Below, piece by piece: positions 1 to 7,245 of a DNA stretch of 46,063 bases. The translations under genes were made by a program, and so were the position numbers. Origin of the DNA: Owenweeksia sp. (GTDB lineage Bacteria > Bacteroidota > Bacteroidia > Flavobacteriales > Schleiferiaceae). The notes under the pieces were generated by a model. It was not told where the DNA came from. It made no database searches and saw only the letters and a program-made list of their open reading frames with translations. The DNA is taken from positions 1-46,063 of the forward strand of contig JANQPD010000082.1 of the NCBI GenBank assembly GCA_028285465.1, written 5' to 3'. The first letter of the stretch is position 1. Each line of letters opens with the position of its first letter.

Positions 1-10
1 CGGCTTTGGC

Positions 11-889
11 TTAGAAGCTCTCCCACAAAGCTTCCCACTTTACTTCGCTGGGTGTAATGCACATAACCGGGATTTCCGAGTGGTAAATCATAGCCTGAAC
101 ATCGGTGCCTAAGAAAAAATCAGTGATATCACGCTCACGGTCGTCTTCCGTAATGATAAGCAGGTCACCGTCATTTTCATATGCGTAGTTGAGTGTATTG
201 CGTACTACGCCACTTTTTTCAGTAGGCTTTAGCATTTCACTGCTGCACTTTACTCCGGCATCATTGATGAATTTCTCAACCTGCTTAAGATTGGCACGTA
301 GTACCTTCTCATCACTGCTTTCGCCTAAAACCGAAACCACTTTTATTTGCGCCCCGAATAAACGCGCATAATGCAGGGCAGGGCCGGTTTTTTCCTTTGA
401 TCTTCTGTCCAGTACCAGGGGAAAGATGATGGTTTCTATCTTATGGATGTTACGCACACCTTTAATGGTTATTACAGGAGGCTTTACCAGAGTAACGGTG
501 CGGTAGGCATTACTGCCGATAAAGCGCTTGCGTAGGTTTTGAGGTTTGCCGTTGGTCCCCATGATCACCAACTGGGCATCAACTTCTTCAGCCACACGTG
601 CAATTTCTTCATACACGGTACCTTCAGCCACCATAGGAGTAATTTCTATACCTGATTTTGTTTTGTACTCCGCAACAACTTCATTTAATTTTTGATTGGC
701 CAGGGCGTTCAATTCTTCCTTTTTCGCTTCTGTATTGAGGGTTTTTCTCAAAGAGCCGTCACCGAAAACGGTAAGCGCAGTGATAGAGGCGTTCATTGCT
801 TTAGCAAAAACCAGCGCCTGGTCCAGCGCCAGGAGAGATTGTTCTGAAAACCCAATGGGAACTAAAATTCTAGGTGTAGAGTCAGCCAT
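11..889 (-). CDS. Two-domain universal stress protein (UspA family)
   Basis: A 292-residue protein made of two tandem Usp alpha/beta domains (about 1-145 and 150-292). The first begins RILVPIGFSEQS, the usual first strand and loop, and has a nucleotide-loop-like GTNG followed ten residues later by GS (GTNGKPQNLRKRFIGSNA), close to the ATP-binding G-2x-G-9x-G pattern. The second domain is more diverged, with no clear nucleotide loop. Usp proteins are cytoplasmic and are usually induced by starvation or stress; ligand and partners cannot be read from sequence. It is transcribed away from the nucleoside phosphorylase, with a good promoter just upstream. The stop lies 10 nt from the window edge, so what follows it is unknown. 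Confidence 0.93.
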   Translation of the reverse strand: MADSTPRILVPIGFSEQSLLALDQALVFAKAMNASITALTVFGDGSLRKTLNTEAKKEELNALANQKLNEVVAEYKTKSGIEITPMVAEGTVYEEIARVAEEVDAQLVIMGTNGKPQNLRKRFIGSNAYRTVTLVKPPVITIKGVRNIHKIETIIFPLVLDRRSKEKTGPALHYARLFGAQIKVVSVLGESSDEKVLRANLKQVEKFINDAGVKCSSEMLKPTEKSGVVRNTLNYAYENDGDLLIITEDDRERDITDFFLGTDVQAMIYHSEIPVMCITPSEVKWEALWESF

Positions 890-909
890 GATTTTGTCTT
901 ATTTTGCCA

Positions 910-937
910 CAAATGTAGTATATAGGCTTTAATACAA
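910..937 (-). promoter_or_regulatory. Bacteroidota-type promoter for the universal stress gene
   Basis: On the minus strand TACATTTG (917-910) fits the -7 consensus TAnnTTTG, and a TTG lies 17 nt upstream (937-935). The predicted transcript starts about 15 nt before the ATG at 889. Confidence 0.65.
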
Positions 938-944
938 TTCCTAC

Positions 945-1820
945 TTGAACTCCTCAGAACTAATTTTAAATAGCGATGGCAGCATTTACCACCTGGGCCT
1001 GTTGCCCGGTGAAGTAGCCGAAACCATTATTACCGTTGGCGATCAGGATCGCGTAGCCAAGGTTTCAAAGTACTTTGACAGGATAGAATATACCCGGAAA
1101 AGACGTGAATTTGTTACCCATACGGGATACTTTCGCGGAAAGCGGCTAACGGTTATTTCTACGGGAATAGGTACGGATAATGTGGATATTGTGATCAACG
1201 AACTGCATGCGCTTTTCAACCTGGACCTGGAAACGGGAGCACCACAGGTACAAAAGAAACCCCTGGATTTTATACGTATTGGTACCAGTGGGGCGGTTCA
1301 ACCGCATATACCGGTAGGAGAGATCTTGCTCAGTACAATGGCCGTGGGCTTTGACGGTTTAATGCACTTTTATGATCACCCTCCTCAACTGACGTTGGAA
1401 AAAGCTTTCTACGCGGCCGTGCCGGCCGCCCAAACCCTGCCCAAACCCTATTTCTCAAAAGCTTCCGAAGCGCTTCTGAAGGCTTTTATGCCTCTTTCGT
1501 TTATGCAAGGGGTTACGCTTACTGCTCCGGGCTTTTATGCCCCCCAGGGGCGCAACGTAAATCTTCACGCCAAGGTGCCGGATCTGATCAAAAAAATCGA
1601 AGGAGCCGAAATAGAACGAATGCCCGTTACCAATATTGAAATGGAAACGGCGGGTATTTATGGGTTAGCTGAGGCACTGGGACATCGGGCGGTATCTCTA
1701 TCTGCCTTGCTGGCGAACAGAGCCACGGGAGCTTTTGCCGAAAATCCTGAAGAGGTCATCGATGAGCTAATCGTGCAGGTGCTTAACCAGGTCACTGAAG
1801 CGTTGCCCCGCGAAACCTGA
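945..1820 (+). CDS. Nucleoside phosphorylase, uridine-phosphorylase-like
   Basis: A 291-residue PNP/UDP-family phosphorylase, which would cleave a nucleoside with phosphate to base plus ribose-1-phosphate in nucleoside salvage. Visible family marks are the N-terminal ITVGDQDRVAKVSKYFD, the phosphate/ribose loops STGIGTDNVDIVINEL and RIGTSGAVQPHIPVGE, and the ribose-binding EMETAGIYGLAEALGH near residue 230. It resembles Bacteroidota uridine phosphorylases more than purine nucleoside phosphorylases, but substrate specificity is inferred. The reading frame opens at 933 and holds no ATG near its start; TTG at 945 is the only plausible start, giving an N-terminus like that of relatives (SELILNSDGSIYHLGL). 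It ends 13 nt from the convergent small membrane gene. Confidence 0.9.
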   Translation: MNSSELILNSDGSIYHLGLLPGEVAETIITVGDQDRVAKVSKYFDRIEYTRKRREFVTHTGYFRGKRLTVISTGIGTDNVDIVINELHALFNLDLETGAPQVQKKPLDFIRIGTSGAVQPHIPVGEILLSTMAVGFDGLMHFYDHPPQLTLEKAFYAAVPAAQTLPKPYFSKASEALLKAFMPLSFMQGVTLTAPGFYAPQGRNVNLHAKVPDLIKKIEGAEIERMPVTNIEMETAGIYGLAEALGHRAVSLSALLANRATGAFAENPEEVIDELIVQVLNQVTEALPRET

Positions 1821-1833
1821 CTATATGCTATGC

Positions 1834-2109
1834 TCAGGCATTTGAGCCAATGAAGTAAAAAACAAGTAAAACAAGGCCAATAAGCAAAAGAGTGGCCACC
1901 CAACCTTTGATGAACCTGCGCATTTCCCGTTTTCTCTGCGCTTCACCTAAAGCCTGAAGTTGGGTTTTACTCATTTTTACGGCCTTTGTAAAAGGTTCTT
2001 TGCTTTTAGCGGGGGTTTCTCCGCGCCCTGCAAAAGCGCTCTTTCTTTTATACCTCCTGGAATTATTCTTCAACGAACCGATGCTGTCCAAACCAAACCC
2101 ACTGCCCAT
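1834..2109 (-). CDS. Small basic single-span membrane protein, function unknown
   Basis: A 91-residue protein beginning MGSGFGLDSIGSLKNN, with a strongly basic N-terminal half (RRYKRKSAF, KSKEPFTK) and one C-terminal hydrophobic helix (WVATLLLIGLVLLVFYFIG) that ends almost at the stop. This is a tail-anchored layout with the basic part probably cytosolic. Small proteins of this shape are common and uncharacterised in Bacteroidota. The ATG at 2109 is preferred because TATCTTAA (2140-2133), a near -7 box with a TTTG upstream, would place transcription start near 2126, inside longer versions of the frame. An ATG at 2133 is the alternative. No function is proposed. Confidence 0.6.
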   Translation of the reverse strand: MGSGFGLDSIGSLKNNSRRYKRKSAFAGRGETPAKSKEPFTKAVKMSKTQLQALGEAQRKREMRRFIKGWVATLLLIGLVLLVFYFIGSNA

Positions 2110-2165
2110 ATTTAACAAGTTAATTATGCTCATTAAGATACGGGAGAAATCTTTAAAAACAAAGG

Positions 2166-2191
2166 AAGCGTTTGCTTGCAAGCAAACGCTT
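2166..2191 (-). terminator. Perfect 26-bp palindrome downstream of rny
   Basis: A perfect palindrome with 13-base arms (AAGCGTTTGCTTG) and no spacer, 45 nt past the rny stop. On the minus strand it is followed by CCTTTGTTTTTAAAG, a poor but usable U-rich tail; on the plus strand by TTTT. It may terminate rny. Alternatively it could be a dimeric protein-binding site for the small gene that starts just downstream. Confidence 0.5.
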
Positions 2192-2235
2192 TTACAAGTG
2201 AAACCGAAATGTAAACGTTAAAGCTTACCGGTGCT

Positions 2236-3768
2236 TTACTTTGCTACGTTTACCGCACGCATTTCGCGGATCACGGTAATGCGTACCTGGCCCGGATAGG
2301 TCATTTCGGTTTGTATTTTCTGACTGATGTCGAAAGAAAGTTTAGCTGCTTCCGCATCGTTTACTTTTTCGCAGTCTACCAGCACCCGCAATTCACGGCC
2401 AGCCTGCACGGCATATGCTTTGGTTACCCCTTTTTGATTGAGGGCAAGGTCTTCAAGATCGCGGAGACGCTGGATGTAACTCTCGGCAATTTGCTTACGG
2501 GCTCCCGGGCGTGCACCGCTAATGCCATCGCATACCTGTACAATTGGCGAAATGAGGTTGGTCATCTCAATCTCATCGTGGTGGGCACCTATTGCATTGC
2601 ATACATCTGGTTTTTCGCCATACTTCTCGGCCCATTTCATGCCGAGTATGGCATGGGGCAATTCACTTTCTTCCTGGGGAACTTTGCCTATGTCGTGGAG
2701 CAAACCCGCCCGTTTGGCAATTTTTACGTTTAACCCGAGTTCAGCCGCCATAATGCCGCATAAATTGGCCACTTCCCTGGAGTGCTGCAAGAGGTTTTGC
2801 CCGTAGGAAGAACGGTAGCGCATACGTCCTACACATTTTACCAATTCAGGGTGCAACCCGTGTATGCCCAGGTCGATGGTGGTGCGCTTGCCTACTTCAA
2901 AGATCTCGTCATTGATCTGTTTGGCAGTTTTATTTACTACTTCTTCTATACGGGCAGGGTGAATGCGGCCGTCAGAGACCAGTCGGTGCAGCGACAAGCG
3001 TGCCACTTCTCTCCTTACCGGATCGAAACAGGAAAGAATAATGGCTTCCGGGGTGTCGTCTACAATTATTTCTACACCGGTTGCCGCTTCGAGCGCACGT
3101 ATGTTACGCCCCTCACGGCCTATGATCCGTCCTTTAACGTCATCGTTTTCAATATTGAAAACGGAAACGCTGTTTTCAATAGCCTGTTCTGTGGCCACGC
3201 GTTGAATGGTTTGTACCACGATCTTGCGGGCCTCGTTATTGGCCGTAAGCCGTGCCTCCTCCATAGTGGTCTGAATGTAGGCGGCAGCGTCTGTCTTGGC
3301 TTCATCCTTCAGTGCCTCCAGCATTTGCTCCTTAGCCTCTTCAGGAGTAAGGCCGCTGATTACTTCCAGTTGTTCAACCTGCTTGCGGTGGAGTTTGTCT
3401 AACTCCTGGCTTTTACGCTCGTTCAGGTCGCGCAGGCGGTTAATATCCTGCTCACGTTTGTCAATCTCTTTCAGGCCGCGCTTTATCTCTTCGTATTGCT
3501 TACTGTTTTTAGATTCCCGTTCCTTCAAGCGATCAAAGCGCTCGTTGAGCTTGCTCTCTTTTTTATGGATCACTTTTTCGTGCTCGGCTTTTAGTTCTAT
3601 AAACTTTTCCCGTGCCTGGATGATCTTATCTTTCTTTATGTTTTCTCCTTCTTTTTCCGCTTCCTGGATAATGCCGGAGGCCTTGCGTTTTTCGAGTGAT
3701 TTGAAGATGGCCCATGCGGCTACAAAACCTACTACCGGGCCAATTACACTGATCAGAACCGTTTCCAT
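2236..3768 (-). CDS. rny: Ribonuclease Y
   Basis: A 510-residue membrane-anchored endoribonuclease of mRNA turnover. Order of parts: an N-terminal transmembrane helix (about 3-23, [18 protein letters not shown]); a long charged coiled coil (about 30-150); a KH RNA-binding domain around 205-265 with the signature [15 protein letters not shown]; and an HD phosphohydrolase domain with the metal-binding pair H358-D359 (GLLHDIGKV) and downstream GAHHDEIE. Length and order match the family. It is the last gene of a minus-strand group of coiled-coil protein, zapA, structured RNA and rny. The RNA upstream carries its own terminator, so rny may depend on readthrough or on a promoter in the 30 nt ahead of its ATG. 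Confidence 0.97.
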   Translation of the reverse strand: METVLISVIGPVVGFVAAWAIFKSLEKRKASGIIQEAEKEGENIKKDKIIQAREKFIELKAEHEKVIHKKESKLNERFDRLKERESKNSKQYEEIKRGLKEIDKREQDINRLRDLNERKSQELDKLHRKQVEQLEVISGLTPEEAKEQMLEALKDEAKTDAAAYIQTTMEEARLTANNEARKIVVQTIQRVATEQAIENSVSVFNIENDDVKGRIIGREGRNIRALEAATGVEIIVDDTPEAIILSCFDPVRREVARLSLHRLVSDGRIHPARIEEVVNKTAKQINDEIFEVGKRTTIDLGIHGLHPELVKCVGRMRYRSSYGQNLLQHSREVANLCGIMAAELGLNVKIAKRAGLLHDIGKVPQEESELPHAILGMKWAEKYGEKPDVCNAIGAHHDEIEMTNLISPIVQVCDGISGARPGARKQIAESYIQRLRDLEDLALNQKGVTKAYAVQAGRELRVLVDCEKVNDAEAAKLSFDISQKIQTEMTYPGQVRITVIREMRAVNVAK

Positions 3769-3793
3769 ATGGTTGTATTCATTATGTTAAAAC

Positions 3794-3962
3794 AAAAAAC
3801 CCGCATCAATTCAAGCTTTGTCTAAACTCCAATTAGACACGATCGGAGCTTACCGGGCAATTTCGGTTTTCCTACGCTGTGGAAGGCCTAACCTAGAAAA
3901 CCCGAGCTAAACTCCTATTTGATTTAGCGTTGAGTTTAGCAAATTCGTTGAATCAATGCGGG
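3794..3962 (-). ncRNA. ssrS: Structured small RNA between zapA and rny, probable 6S RNA
   Basis: About 165 nt on the minus strand form a long rod. The first 15 bases (from 3962, CCCGCATTGATTCAA) pair completely, with two G-U pairs, with the last 15 (TTGAATTGATGCGGG, ending at 3800), and six T residues follow directly (3799-3794): a closing stem that doubles as an intrinsic terminator. Inside, CTAAACTC at 3939-3932 can pair with GAGTTTAG either nearby (3914-3907) or far away (3829-3822). A rod of this size with an open centre next to zapA is what is expected of 6S RNA, which binds RNA polymerase holoenzyme; ssrS lies beside zapA in many bacteria. No separate strong promoter was seen, only TAAATTTT at 3972-3965. 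The fold was read by eye; the 6S identity is inference from shape and place. Confidence 0.62.
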
Positions 3963-3981
3963 AAAAAATTTATGTAAAGAA

Positions 3982-4272
3982 CTACTGTATGATCGTTGTG
4001 AGTAATTGTTGCATCTCTTTTAATTTGCCGCTCACCATGTCGCCATCTACTAAATGCCTGTTGCGGTTTTTCTCTTCACGCGAAGCAATCTGTAAGGCGC
4101 ACATGGCCAAAAGATCCTGTTTATCTCTAACGGCATAGTTTTCCTCATATTTTTTAAGGATGCCATCAATTTTTTTAGCTGCAGCCCTGATGTTTTCCTC
4201 TTCCTCCCTTTTTATGGTAAGAGGATACACCCGGTCAGCTATAGAAACCTTTATTTTTAGTAACTCGTTCAA
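3982..4272 (-). CDS. zapA: Cell division protein ZapA
   Basis: A 96-residue protein with the ZapA layout: an N-terminal beta-rich head (KIKVSIADRVYPLTIKREEEENIRAAAKKID) followed by a helical tail (about 55-96) that forms the coiled coil of the dimer/tetramer. ZapA bundles FtsZ filaments at midcell. The conserved stretch around DLLAMCALQIA is typical of the family. It starts 21 nt after the stop of the preceding coiled-coil gene, with which it should share the promoter at 4603-4632, and is followed by the structured RNA and rny, a neighbourhood common in this phylum. Confidence 0.9.
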   Translation of the reverse strand: MNELLKIKVSIADRVYPLTIKREEEENIRAAAKKIDGILKKYEENYAVRDKQDLLAMCALQIASREEKNRNRHLVDGDMVSGKLKEMQQLLTTIIQ

Positions 4273-4293
4273 AAAAAGAGGTTGTATAAAACT

Positions 4294-4584
4294 TTACTCG
4301 TTTAACAACGCAATACAGCGGTCAATTTCCCGCACCAAAGTGCCGATTTTGGCTTTTGCCAGCTTTACGTCATCCTGCCTGCTCAACATGCCTTGAGCTA
4401 CCCGCAAGCTATTCAGCTCGGCCTCCATCAACTTCAGCTTATGTTCTTGCTGCTCTTCCCTGTTTTGAAGCAGCGAAAGCTTTTGGCTAAGCTCGGCATT
4501 TTCGTCCAACAGTTCATGGTATTGCTTCCCTAACTTTTTAAGTTGCTTAAACAAGGCATCCAGTTGAACGGTAAGATCAGGCAT
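4294..4584 (-). CDS. Short coiled-coil protein upstream of zapA
   Basis: A 96-residue, almost wholly helical protein (MPDLTVQLDALFKQLKKLGK...) with heptad-like leucine spacing and many Glu/Lys/Gln, so a coiled coil over most of its length (about 5-90). No enzymatic motif or membrane segment. Small coiled-coil proteins directly ahead of zapA are common in Bacteroidota, and the shared promoter suggests a role with ZapA/FtsZ, but this is inferred from position only. The ATG at 4584 is chosen because a strong -7 box occupies 4610-4603; longer versions of the frame would start inside the promoter. Confidence 0.75.
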   Translation of the reverse strand: MPDLTVQLDALFKQLKKLGKQYHELLDENAELSQKLSLLQNREEQQEHKLKLMEAELNSLRVAQGMLSRQDDVKLAKAKIGTLVREIDRCIALLNE

Positions 4585-4602
4585 ATTACATAGCTGAGCG
4601 CA

Positions 4603-4632
4603 CAAAAATAGGAAGGTCGCTGCGATATTCAA
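4603..4632 (-). promoter_or_regulatory. Promoter of the coiled-coil/zapA operon
   Basis: TATTTTTG (4610-4603) is a perfect TAnnTTTG -7 box and TTG (4632-4630, within TTTG) lies 19 nt upstream. The leader to the ATG at 4584 would be about 12 nt. Confidence 0.75.
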
Positions 4633-4679
4633 ACTTTATAAAATATTGGGGGTTTAAATCACTAATCCGGGAAGCCAAG

Positions 4680-4687
4680 TACTTTTG
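4680..4687 (+). promoter_or_regulatory. -7 box for the M23 peptidase gene
   Basis: TACTTTTG matches TAnnTTTG, 28 nt before the ATG at 4715. No good -33 TTG is seen at normal spacing, only TTTA near 4653. It overlaps the TTG at 4685 that would start a longer frame, which argues against that start. Confidence 0.5.
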
Positions 4688-4714
4688 CCCGGTATAAAAC
4701 GTACGACCGCTAGT

Positions 4715-6445
4715 ATGATAAGAAAGCTGTTTTCCTCTTTGTGTCTTTTTTCCTGCTTGTTTGTGTGGGCTCAGGAAGTGCCCACCTATACATATCCGAA
4801 AGATGCATTTATTTCTCCATTGGATATTCCTTTGCGGTTGTCGGGAACCTTTGGCGAACTCCGCGGAAATCACTTCCATAGCGGTATAGATATTAAAACG
4901 AACGGAAGAGAAGGGCTTCCTGTAAAGGCGGTGGCAGATGGAGAAGTATACCGGATTAAAGTATCTCCTTACGGTTTTGGAAAAGCACTTTACGTACGCC
5001 ATGCCAATGGTTTTGTTTCGGTATATGCGCACCTCCAGCGTTTTGATCCCAAAGTAGAAGCTTTCGTAAGGGAAGTACAATACCGGCAAAAGCGTTATGA
5101 GACGGAGCTTTTTCCACCAAGGGGACTTTTTGCTTTTGCACAGGGAGATACCCTGGCTTTTTCCGGCAATAGCGGGGGGAGCGGGGGCCCGCATCTGCAT
5201 TTCGAGATCCGGGACGCCCGCACCGAGAAAGTGATCAACCCCCTGCTGTTCGGGTTTTTAGTGGAAGACGATATTGCCCCGAAACTCAATTACCTCCAGG
5301 TGTATGAATTTGCAGAAGACGAATTAATAACCAGTGAGCAGATACGCATTCTTGAAGTAGGCAAGGGCCGTTACGCGTTAAGTGGAAGTGGCTTGGTGGA
5401 ATTTAGCGGAAGCCTGGCTTTTGGCCTTAACGTATACGATAAGCTCAACGGGGCAAACAACCGCAATGGGGTGTATTGCATTAGTTTATCTATTGACAGT
5501 ATTCCCCAATACCAGTTTACTGCCCACAGCTTTGCGTTTGATGAAACCCGCTACATCAATAGCCATATTGACTTTCCCAGAAAAGTATGCTGCAGGCAGG
5601 TAATCAACAGGCTATACCTGGAACCGGGAAACCGGCTCAGCATGTATCAAACCGGGAGTAAAATGAACCTTTATGCGCCTAATGACAATGCAGTGCATCA
5701 CGTGGATATTGTTGTAACGGATGTGGCAGGCAATCACAGCAAACTGAGTTTTGATGTACAACGCAAAGAAGAAACCGACCCTACCGGAGTTATGGAAAAT
5801 GGCCCCGGGCCTAACATAGCCCGCTTTCTGCATAAACAAACCAATTTTTTTAAGCGTGAAGAAGTACAGTTTGTACTACCGGAAGGTGCCCTGTATCGCG
5901 ATGTGTTTTTTGAGTACAGCGAGATGGAACCCTGCCAGGGCTGTGTGAGCAAAACGTACCAACTCGGTGATCTGGCCATCCCCGTGCACCGCTATTATGC
6001 CCTAAAAATAAAAATACCACCTGGTTTCAAAGGAGATAAAAGCAAGTTGTGTGTGGTGAGTGCAGAGAACGGGCGTATCGCTGATTTTGAAGGCGCCCTG
6101 CGGGAGGGCGATTTCATCGTTGCCCGGACGCGTCAATTGGGGAATTTTGCACTGGCACAGGATAGCGAGCCTCCCGTCTTGGCTGTGCTTAACCTCTATA
6201 AAGGAAAGCCGACAAAAGGGCAGCGCATGGTAAAAGTGAAGATGGAAGATGGCCTCAGCGGTATTGACCACTATGAAGCTTATCTTGACGGGAAGTGGAT
6301 CCTCATGGAGTACGATGCCAAAAACAAATTGCTCTTACTGGATCTGGACAGGGAAAAGGTAGGGGCCGGAGCACATAGGTTGAAAATTGAAGCCACAGAT
6401 AAATTAGGCAATACGGCAGCGCTGCCCGTATCTTTGAATTTGTAA
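4715..6445 (+). CDS. Secreted M23-family zinc metallopeptidase with long C-terminal region
   Basis: A 576-residue protein with a signal peptide (MIRKLFSSLCLFSCLFVWAQ, cut before EVPTY). The M23/LytM domain covers about 40-175 and keeps all expected zinc ligands: H55 and D59 in HFHSGIDIK, and the HxH pair H160/H162 in GPHLHFEIRD; H106 (YAHLQ) is the usual catalytic-side histidine. Such enzymes cut peptidoglycan cross-links or act as scaffolds in envelope growth. The remaining 400 residues are beta-rich; the last about 100 (DSEPPVLAVLNLYKG, GLSGIDHYEAYLDG, LKIEATDKLGN) look like an Ig-like fold. M23 proteins with such a tail recur in Bacteroidota. The natural substrate is inferred. Confidence 0.92.
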   Translation: MIRKLFSSLCLFSCLFVWAQEVPTYTYPKDAFISPLDIPLRLSGTFGELRGNHFHSGIDIKTNGREGLPVKAVADGEVYRIKVSPYGFGKALYVRHANGFVSVYAHLQRFDPKVEAFVREVQYRQKRYETELFPPRGLFAFAQGDTLAFSGNSGGSGGPHLHFEIRDARTEKVINPLLFGFLVEDDIAPKLNYLQVYEFAEDELITSEQIRILEVGKGRYALSGSGLVEFSGSLAFGLNVYDKLNGANNRNGVYCISLSIDSIPQYQFTAHSFAFDETRYINSHIDFPRKVCCRQVINRLYLEPGNRLSMYQTGSKMNLYAPNDNAVHHVDIVVTDVAGNHSKLSFDVQRKEETDPTGVMENGPGPNIARFLHKQTNFFKREEVQFVLPEGALYRDVFFEYSEMEPCQGCVSKTYQLGDLAIPVHRYYALKIKIPPGFKGDKSKLCVVSAENGRIADFEGALREGDFIVARTRQLGNFALAQDSEPPVLAVLNLYKGKPTKGQRMVKVKMEDGLSGIDHYEAYLDGKWILMEYDAKNKLLLLDLDREKVGAGAHRLKIEATDKLGNTAALPVSLNL

Positions 6446-6515
6446 ACTTTTTGCCGATTTATTACGCTAATGAACGAACAAAGCCGTTATTAGCGCTGGA
6501 ATTGTATCCAATACT

Positions 6516-7193
6516 ATGAGACAACTCTATTTTTTTGTGTTTCTTCTGCTGGCGGGTGTCGCCTTTGGGCAAACCAAAGAAACGCCTGTTTCAACAAGAG
6601 ACAGCATAAAACCAATCCAGATTTCAGGCATTATCATAACCAACGACAGCGTACCCCAGTTCATTCCTTATGCGCATGTGATCGTAAAACGCAAAAACCG
6701 GGGCACCATCAGCAATGCCCAGGGCTTTTTCTCTATGGCAGCCCTTCCGGGAGATAGTCTGCGGGTTACCACAATTGGCTTCAAGCCGGAATTCCTGGTA
6801 ATACCGGATACCCTAAAGCAAAAGGAGTACCTGGCCCGGGTACGCCTGAACCGTGATACCACTTTACTTGAAGAAGTAACGCTGTATCCCTGGCCTACTC
6901 CCGGGCAGTTTAAAAATTCTTTCCTGGCTACGCGTGTGCCTACTACCGAAGAGGATATTGCCATGCGCAACCTGGCGATACAGGAGTTGAAAGCACGGGC
7001 CGCGGCTATGGGCTATAGTGCCGAAGAAATGCAGGATTTCATGATACGGAGCCAGCAGCAGGAAATATATAATTTTGGGCGTTACCAAGGGTTTAGTAAT
7101 GGGGGAACGGCTATCCTGGGTTCTCTTACCAATCCCTTTGCCTGGGCAGAATTTTTCCAGGCCATTAAGCGTGGAGATTTTAAGTCCAAATGA
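6516..7193 (+). CDS. Exported carboxypeptidase-regulatory-like domain protein
   Basis: A 225-residue exported protein with a signal peptide (MRQLYFFVFLLLAGVAFGQ). Residues about 35-105 form a CarboxypepD_reg-like beta-sandwich: SGIIITNDSVPQFIPYAHVIVK, then RGTISNAQGFFSMAALPGD and LRVTTIGFKP, the same pattern found at the N-terminus of TonB-dependent receptors, including the next gene. The C-terminal 100 residues are helical, with no motif I recognise. It lies 70 nt after the M23 gene and 52 nt before the receptor, in the same direction, so it probably belongs to an envelope operon. It could be a periplasmic partner of the receptor; that is a guess from position. Confidence 0.8.
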   Translation: MRQLYFFVFLLLAGVAFGQTKETPVSTRDSIKPIQISGIIITNDSVPQFIPYAHVIVKRKNRGTISNAQGFFSMAALPGDSLRVTTIGFKPEFLVIPDTLKQKEYLARVRLNRDTTLLEEVTLYPWPTPGQFKNSFLATRVPTTEEDIAMRNLAIQELKARAAAMGYSAEEMQDFMIRSQQQEIYNFGRYQGFSNGGTAILGSLTNPFAWAEFFQAIKRGDFKSK

Positions 7194-7245
7194 CAAAATG
7201 AACACCATCATTATACGTTACACAGAAGAGTAGCCCGGTTTATTA

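Noticed and set aside
2311..3402. Several plus-strand frames of 60-206 codons opposite rny
   Set aside because: They are mirrors of the conserved rny coding sequence and show no features of their own.
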